A stretch of DNA of 64,000 nt from Cordylochernes scorpioides. Lineage: Eukaryota > Arthropoda > Arachnida > Pseudoscorpiones > Chernetidae. The stretch spans positions 25,688,282 through 25,752,281 of the forward strand of contig CP092874.1 in NCBI GenBank assembly GCA_030710605.1. The letters are read 5' to 3'. The translations under genes were made by a program, and so were the position numbers. Below are positions 22,701 to 31,700 of this stretch, in pieces. Below the pieces are notes generated by a model. The model had not been told where the DNA came from. It made no database searches and saw only the letters and a program-made list of their open reading frames with translations. Within the stretch, counting starts at the first letter, position 1, and each line of letters starts with the position of its first letter.

Positions 22701-25700
22701 ACATAATACAAACTTCTACTGCCCTTACTGAGATGAACAAATATATTGGGAGAGCTTGGCTCATCAATGGTGAACCCTCCCAGCGGTTTCGCCAATTTAA
22801 TCCACCAGACCGCTTCTCATAGCTCTAATACTGTATTGGACGATTCTGCTTATATACGCAGCACTGAAGGGTGGAATCTCAGAAATTGTTTTCAAGAAAA
22901 CTATGGACATAAGCTTATAGGACAGTAGAATTACATTCAAATAGTTCAGATAGATCTGCGGTGACAGGAGACAAGTTGGCTACGGGAAGTGGGCTCCGGT
23001 CGTGTTACCGTATGGAATAACCTGGAAGACTGTGACGAGGATCCCTCTGGTGGCGGGCAATGAAGACATATGTTCCAGCCTTAAATATGCAAAATTGTTA
23101 GAATTTACTTTTGTTAATTATTGTTAAATTATGTAAATTTTAGAAATGTATATAATCTTGATTTTAGAAAATAAAGTGAGTTATTAATATATACGTGGTT
23201 GAGTCATTAGAGTTAGTGAGACGAGACAATAGCAGTTATTCAAGTTTGAAGGAGTTATAGCTCGCTGAGTCAAGAAGCATAGAATTAAAACCAGCGTTAA
23301 AATAAGAATTAGGCGGTGATTCCTCCTTAATGCCAGGAGGCCAAAGCCAGTTCGATTCATGGTCCCTCGATATCTGGATTAGGATTTGAAACAGAAGAAA
23401 TTTAGCAAAAACTCAGTGAGAATACAATTGCGAAATGTCTCGAGACGAAAGGATCCTCCAAATAAAGTTGCCAAATAAGGCGAATTGATGGATTTAATGA
23501 AACTGTGGATTCAATTATTGAGGCAGGTGAAACAATACGCTTAGAAATAATGGGTGAAGAATTAAAGGAGATCAAAGAAAAAATTGAGAAACTCTACGAC
23601 GAGCTGTTTTCTTTGGATGAAGTTGATATAGATAAAGAAAGTGAGGCATATGATGGTTCAATGAACAAGATTGGAAGCTTGAGGGTAAAAATAGAAAATG
23701 AGAGAAAACTCAAAGACAAACTGGCGGACATAAAGCCAAATGGCTCTCAGGCAAATATAAAATTGCCTCAATTTGACTTACCGATATATGATGGAGATAT
23801 GGGCAATTGGATCAACTTCAAAGAGCTATTCCTCACCACCATCGATGCACATCCAGGGTTAACTAATATACAGAAGTTACAATATTTGAATTCTGCAGTA
23901 AAAGGCGAAGCGGCCAGATTAATAAGGGGTTTCCCTTTACTAAGTGAAAATTATGGCCAAGCATGGAGTACACTGTTATCAAGATATGATAACCCGAGAG
24001 AGCTAGCTTATGCCCAGGTGTCAAAAATCTTTTCTCTCCGGGCAATTAAGAATCCATCGGCTAAGTGTCTCCATGAATTCATGGATGTTTGTAATGAAGC
24101 CATAAGAAACTTAGAAACGCTGGAATTGAAAAGAAATCAATTTGTGGATGTGATCCTGGTGCACTTCCTCCAGCAGAAGTTGAGTGAAAATCTAAGGTTG
24201 GATTGGGAACTGTCAGTGGACAACACTCTTCCTTCTTATGACAAGTTCATAGCGTTCATTTCCAGACATGCGAGAAGCATGTCTTGTGCTGTCAAGGAAT
24301 GTTCAAAAAGGGAAGAAACCACCGGATCGAGATTTCCCAAATGCCAAAGCTACGGGATGCTAATTGAGAAATCGGACACTTGCATATTATGCAAATCTAA
24401 GCATCATCCACTATACATGTGCAACTTATTTTGCAAAATGCCTTTAAAAGAAAAATTAAATGTAGTAAAAGGTCATAAATTGTGCTTCAATTGCTTGAGG
24501 AAAGGCCATTTCTCATGGAATTGTAGGCTGAACCAACGATGCAAAGTATGCAAGGGAAAGCACCACACGATGATTCATTATGATAAACCGAGCACGGAAG
24601 GCGCTTCGGCCCAAGTTGAGAACACAACTCCGAAGGAACATGAAAGTGCTATCAATTTAACTAATACTCAACAGGCAAACTGCAATGATAGCCACGTACT
24701 ACTCGCAACAGCTAGAATCAAGATAAAAAATGGACTCGGAAAGTTATGCACCTGCAGAGCCCTACTGGACAGCGGTTCCCAAGTCACCATGATAACAAAA
24801 GGATGCTGCGAAAGATTGGGACTTGTCCAAAGGAAATCAGATCGGATGATTATAGGGGTTGGAAACACACCAGTGCAGCATTCTTCATCGACAGTAAGTG
24901 TGACATTTTGTCCACTGAATAATTCTGAGGAATTCTCGGTGGAGGCAGTAGTCACGGGAGTGCTCACTTCAGAAATTCCGAACTTCAGGTTGAAAGACCC
25001 TAATTGGCCAACTTTGAAGAACCTCAAATTGGCAGACCCAGAGTTCTACATACAAGCCCCAATAGATATGATATTGGGAGCAGATATATACACTGAACTT
25101 ATGTTGAATGGCTCTATATCTCTCGGAGAAGGATTGCCAATGGCTATTAATACAAGACTAGGTTGGGTACTTCTAGGAAAACTCATGGGAACATCGGAGA
25201 GTAATACAGAAGTCTGTAACCTGAGTTTACAATCTGAACCAGAACTAGAATTCGTATTGAAAAGATTCTGGGAAACTGAATCTGTGCCGTCACCGGATCT
25301 TTGTACACAGGACGAAGATTGTGAAAGGTTATTTTCGAATAACCATGGCAGAGATAGCCATGGAAGGTATTGGGTAAAATTGCCATTCAGACAACATCGA
25401 CCGCTTCTGGGTGAATCAAGAGAAAAAGCTTTAAGAAGGTTCCTTTCGTTGGAAGGAAAATTGTGTAAGAATGTGAAATTATATGACCAATACCGGGGAT
25501 TCATGAAGGAATATGAACACTTAAACCACATGGAAAGGGTCCCAATTGCAGAAGTGAAGCGAGAATTGTGCAGATGCTATTACATGCCTCATCATCCAGT
25601 AATTAGAGAGCAATCCACTACAACAAAAATGAGAGTTGTGTTTGATGCATCAGCTAAATCTGAAAATAATGTTTCTTTAAATCAATTTTTGCACAAGGGA

Positions 25701-28700
25701 CAAAAAATTCAACAGGATGTATTTTTCATTCTCCTCAGATTCAGAACGTATCCTGTCGCCATAACTGCTGATATAGAAAAGATGTACCGCCAGATAAGAA
25801 TTCATCCAGAAGATGCGGACTATCAGAGGATATTGTGGAGACCATCGCCAGAAGAGCCTGTGGTGGACTATCGACTACTGACTGTTACCTATGGTACAAC
25901 TTCGGCTCCATTTTTGGCAATGAGAACATTACAACAGTTAGCAGAAGATGAAGGCCAAAATTATCCTGGAGCTTCTAGGGTGACCTTGAATGATTTCTAT
26001 GTCGATGATCTGCTAACAGGAGCTCAAACGATTGCTGAAGCCAAAGAACTAATAGACCAATTAAAGGACTTAATGAAAAAGGGAGGGTTTCACTTAAGAA
26101 AGTGGAATTCAAATTGCCACGAGATAGTGTCTCATGTCGAGGAAATGAACGAAGAGAAGAAAATTAACTTGGAGAAAGGAGCCATATCCAAGATTTTAGG
26201 AATTGTATGGGATCATGTACAAGATACGTTTAGAGTTAATATAACTCTTCCTGAGGAAGTTGTTACCAAGAGAGATCTTCTCTCCAATATTGCGAGGATT
26301 TTCGATCCACTTGGTTTCCTCTCACCTACTACAGTGGCTTTGAAAATAATAATGCAGGAGTTATGGAGAGGTGGGACAGGCTGGGATGAGCATATTCCGA
26401 ACGACATCAAGGAAAAGTGGAATAATTTTAGAGCCGAATTACTAAAATTAGGGGATTTGAGTATCCCAAGATACGTATGGGCATGTGAAAAGGATCAAGA
26501 TGTTCAACTCCACGGATTTTGTGACGCATCAAGTGTAGCTTATTCGGCTGTGTGCTACTTAAGAACAGTCTCTCTGGATGGACAAGTCCATATATCAATG
26601 CTTGCAGCAAAAACCAGAGTTGCCCCATGTAAGTCTCTAACTCTACCTAGATTGGAATTGTGCGCGGCTCTCCTCCTGTCTCAGCTCTACAGATCTGTTG
26701 TTGATTCATTGAAGATTGATATTGGCAGGGCATATTTGTGGTCAGACTCTCAGATCTCATTAAGTTGGATCAAATCAGATCCTAACAGATGGAGGACCTT
26801 TATACACAATAGAGTTGTGAAAATACAGCAACTGTCTGATAGAAACTCATGGCGTCACGTATCTGGGAAAGATAATCCCGCCGATTGTGCCTCTAGGGGA
26901 ATAATGCCTGCTGCGTTATCTGGACATACACTGTGGTGGCAAGGACCGACTTGGTCGAAAGATAACAACTTTGTTCAGAATCAGGATAATTGCTATGGCC
27001 GAGAATGCTATGAGGAAGAAAAAGTAGCCTTAGCTTGCCAGTCCCGAGTTTCAGTCTGTCCAGAGGTTGTAACAAAATATTCCACTTTTATCAAGACGAG
27101 GCGAATCATAGCCTGGTGTTTGAGATTCATCACTAACTGTCGGGTGTCGCTGAAGAAAAGAGAAATTGGAACATTGTCGAAGAAGGAGTTAGAAAATGCA
27201 GTGATTAGGATTATTGGATGGATTCAGAAGGACGAATTCGGAGAAGAAATGCAGGATCTAAGAAATACGGGACATGCTTCAAGAAAAAGTAGAATTTTGC
27301 AGCTTAATCCTTTTATAGATGCATCTGGGATGTTAAGAGTAGGTGGTAGGATTAAGTACGCGAATGTAAACCCTGATCAAAAATTCCCACTGTTATTACC
27401 GAAAAATCATCACTTTACCAAATTAATAATACTTCATTTTCACACGAGATATTTGCATGCTGGTCCACAGCTGGTCTTGTCTCTCATACGAAATAGTTAT
27501 TGGATCATGGGGGGGTAGAGACATTGTAAGAAGAATCATTAAACAGTGTATAACCTGCTTCAGATTCAGGGCAAAAACTGCAGTACAAATTATGGGGAAT
27601 TTGCCTGCTGATAGAGTAAATCCATCAAGACCGTTTACCAAGACTGGAGTCGATTTGGCAGGACCTTACGAACTAAAACCAAGTCTGACTAGATCGAAAG
27701 GGACGATCAAATGCTATGTGATTCTCTTTGTGTGTTTTTCGGTCAAGGCAATTCATTTGGAAATGGTGACTAGTCTCTCGACCAGTTCATTCATTGCAGC
27801 TCTCAGGAGGTTTATATCTCGTAGAGGAAAACCATCAAAAATTTACTCAGACAATGGAACGAACTTCAGAGGAACCGAAAGCTTCATGAAGAAACAATAT
27901 AAAATAATGAATTCAAAGGAAACTAAAGACTTTTTAGCAGAAGAGTTAATAGAGTGGCATTTCATTCCTCCATCAGCTCCACACTTTGGAGGACTTTGGG
28001 AGGCAAACATCAAATGCTTAAAGGGTCATCTGAGCAAGGTAATAAAGTCATCACTTTTAAATAGTGAGGAATTCATCACACTACTCTGTCAAGTTGAGGC
28101 TTGCCTTAATTCAAGACCGTTAGTAGAGTTAAGTCCCGACCCTAACGATCTTCGAGCTTTGACTCCGGGACATTTCTTGATTGGCTCCCCTCTGATTGAG
28201 GACCCAGGATTGCAAAATTATGAGCGAGTGGATTTACGGTCAAGATGGAATCTGGTACAAGGTCTGAGGAACTCGTTCTGGTCAAGATGGACAAGAGAGT
28301 ACATCAACTCTTTGCAACAGAGAAATAAATGGAGGTTGTCACAAGACAATCTGAAGCCTAATCAGTTAGTGCTAATAAAAGAAGATAACCTTCCACCTCT
28401 ACAGTGGCGTCTGGCCAGGATCCTCAAGGTATATCCGGGCTCTGACCAGAAGGTGCGAGTTGCCCAAGTTCGGGCTGCTACCGGAGTCTACCTACGACCT
28501 ATTACGAAGTTGGCTCCGCTTCCCTTCAAATCTGAACCAGGGTTCAGCGGCCGGGGGGAGTATGTTCCAGCCTTAAATATGCAAAATTGTTAGAATTTAC
28601 TTTTGTTAATTATTGTTAAATTATGTAAATTTTAGAAATGTATATAATCTTGATTTTAGAAAATAAAGTGAGTTATTAATATATACGTGGTTGAGTCATT

Positions 28701-31700
28701 AGAGTTAGTGAGACGAGACAATAGCAGTTATTCAAGTTTGAAGGAGTTATAGCTCGCTGAGTCAAGAAGCATAGAATTAAAACCAGCGTTAAAATAAGAA
28801 TTAGGCGGTGATTCCTCCTTAATGCCAGGAGGCCAAAGCCAGTTCGAATCAACATATACTGTATACATTTACTAATCTACTCTTCAAAGCTCTTATAATA
28901 AATATACCGTACTAAGCTGTATCTACAATGAACCCACATGGTTTTCTTTGAAACCTTACGCAAACGTTGACAGCTGAGAAGCGTCGTAACAGTATCTTTA
29001 AAAATATATATATATTCTCTAGCTTTCAGGTACGAACGCCCTTCTACAGGAGAAAAAAAAAGGTATAATGAACGGTACATTGTACCATCAATTGAAAAAC
29101 CCTGTACGATTTATAAATGAATAAAACAAAGCATCGAGGGCTGCGTATCTTTTATTAGAACGAATATAATACGAGCTTTCGGGCACATACGCCCTTCTAC
29201 AGGAATTAATGAAACAATAATCCAACTTGTTTGAAATAGGATTTTCTATTTCAAACTAGTTGGATTATTGTTTCATTAATTCCTGTAGAAGGGCGTATGT
29301 GCCCGAAAGCTCGTATTATATTCGTTCTAATAAAAGATACGCAGCCCTCGATGCTTTGTTTTATTCATTTATACATTGTACCATGTTTCCTCCTGTTAAG
29401 GGGTGTTCGTGCCTGAAAGCTAATAATTAAAAAGTTTTTAAAAAGATACTTTTCCCTGAAGGCCTCATATTTCTACTCAATTAGATATGTAAAAACAAAG
29501 TCGGCATATCCTGACCAGGAGCACATGTGCTTTACAGAAGGCAGAGCGCCATCTGGTGGAACAGAAATCAACTAAACATTGATTTAGCCTGTTCCCTGAT
29601 ATTTGGCCAATCCAATTTCTTGATAAATCAAGAAAAGCCATCCACGAAAGCGTTTTGAGCTGTTGGCGCTCGTCAGAGTGGAGCAGGGAACAGGTTAAAT
29701 CAATGAATAGTTGATTTCTGTTCCACCAGATGGTATTTTTATTCGAAGAGTTTAATTTAGTCCATATTGAAAGGTAAATTAGAATGTTTTCCTCTGAATG
29801 ATTAGACAAAATATGGAAAAGTTAGTCATCAGAAAGTATCGTAATTGTGATAATAATTTTACTTACTCTTTGGAAGAAGTCAATAGCTCTTTCATCTTCG
29901 GCTTCTTCTAGTTCATCCATTCTGCCTGCAGCAGTAGTGGTGGTGGTGATTGTAGCGTTTCCTAAGAAGCAACATTTCACCTTGCAGGACCTACGGATCT
30001 ATACATCGTCCCTCGTTAGTACTGTCTAGGGGTGCAGCTCATCATGTACTTACCGGGTATGCCATCAGTATTCTACGTCCATCACTTGTTTGATTACAAG
30101 CTCGTCTGGGAAACCCTGGAACACATCAAGAATTTTATCTTTTCTTATAAAAACCCACATTTATACTCATATAAACTCATAGACAAAACTTATGGATGTT
30201 GAAAGTCTTTGATAATTACCGGTTGTCTATTTTTTTTTTAAGGAAACAGAGGCAATTTTGTTCACATTTCTGGTGTGTCTTCAATAACGGTCACTGTAAT
30301 AAATTTTCAGAGTTATTATCTGAATCTCGATATACATGCTGAAAGGTACAACTTCCTTAAGTTTTGTTTGTTAAGTCTTCAATAAAGGTCACTGTAATAA
30401 ATTTTCAGAGTTATTATCTGAATCCCGATATACATGCTGAAAGGTACAACTTCCTTAAGTTTTGTTTGTTAAGTCTTCAATAAAGGTCACTGTAATAAAT
30501 TTTCAGAGTTATTATCTGAATCTCGATATACATGCTGAAAGGTACAACTTCCTTAAGTTTTGTTTGTTAAGTCTTCAATAAAGGTCACTGTAATAAATTT
30601 TCAGAGTTATTATCTGAATCTCGATATACATGCTGAAAGGTACAACTTCCTTAAGTTTTGTTTGTAAGTCTTCAATAAAGGTCACTGTAATAAATTTTCA
30701 GAGTTATTATCTGAATCTCGATATACATGCTGAAAGGTACAACTTCCTTAAGTTTTGTTTGTAAGTCTTCAATAAAGGTCACTGTAATAAATTTTCAGAG
30801 TTATTATCTGAATCTCGATATACATGCTGAAAGGTACAACTTCCTTAAGTTTTGTTTGTAAGTCTTCAATAAAGGTCACTGTAATAAATTTTCAGAGTTA
30901 TTATCTGAATCTCGATATACATGCTGAAAGGTACAACTTCCTTAAGTTTTGTTTGTAAGTCTTCAATAAAGGTCACTGTAATAAATTTTCAGAGTTATTA
31001 TCTGAATCTCGATATACATGCTGAAAGGTACAACTTCCTTAAGTTTTGTTTGTAAGTCTTCAATAAAGGTCACTGTAATACATTTTCAGAGTTATTATCT
31101 GAATCTCGATATACATGCTGAAAGGTACAACTTCCTTAAGTTTTGTTTGTAAGTCTTCAATAAAGGTCACTGTAATAAATTTTCAGAGTTATTATCTGAA
31201 TCTCGATATACATGCTGAAAGGTACAACTTCCTTAAGTTTTGTTTGTAAGTCTTCAATAAAGGTCACTGTAATAAATTTTCAGAGTTATTATCTGAATCT
31301 CGATATACATGCTGAAAGGTACAACTTCCTTAAGTTCTGTTTGTAAGTCTTCAATAAAGGTCGCTGTAATAAATTTTCAGAGTTATTATCTGAATCTCGA
31401 TATACATGCTGAAAGGTACAACTTCCTTAAGTTCTGTTTGTAAGTCTTCAATAAAGGTCACTGTAATAAATTTTCAGAGTTATTATCTGAATCTCGATAT
31501 ACATGCTGAAAGGTACAACTTCCTTAAGTTTTGTTTGTTAAGTCTTCAATAAAGGTCACTGTAATATATTTCAGAGTTATTGTCTGAATCCCGATATACA
31601 TGCTGAAAGGTACAACTTCCTTAAGTTTTGTTTGTAAGTCTTCAATAAAGGTCACTGTAATAAATTTTCAGAGTTATTATCTGAATCTCGATATACATGC

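Larger units (their letters stand above)
23071..28851 (+). mobile_element. BEL/Pao LTR retrotransposon, full length
   Basis: Two 289-bp LTRs (TG...CA) with ACATA target duplications at 23066-23070 and 28852-28856, and a TGG-starting primer-binding site right after the 5' LTR (23360). Gene order is gag, protease, RT, RNase H, integrase. LTRs differ at one base near their ends, so the insertion is young. One frameshift at a G run (27507-27513) splits the polyprotein. Confidence 0.95.
29112..29373. repeat. Long palindrome 3 with paired class II motifs
   Basis: Arms of about 125 bp (ATAAATGAATAAAACAAAGC mirrored by GCTTTGTTTTATTCATTTAT) around a short centre. Both arms hold the class II motif. 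Confidence 0.92.

Noticed and set aside
29847-30029. 60-codon plus-strand frame with a Ser and Val run
   Set aside because: Antisense to CRP2 exon 3, whose splice sites and homology to CRP3 are far stronger.
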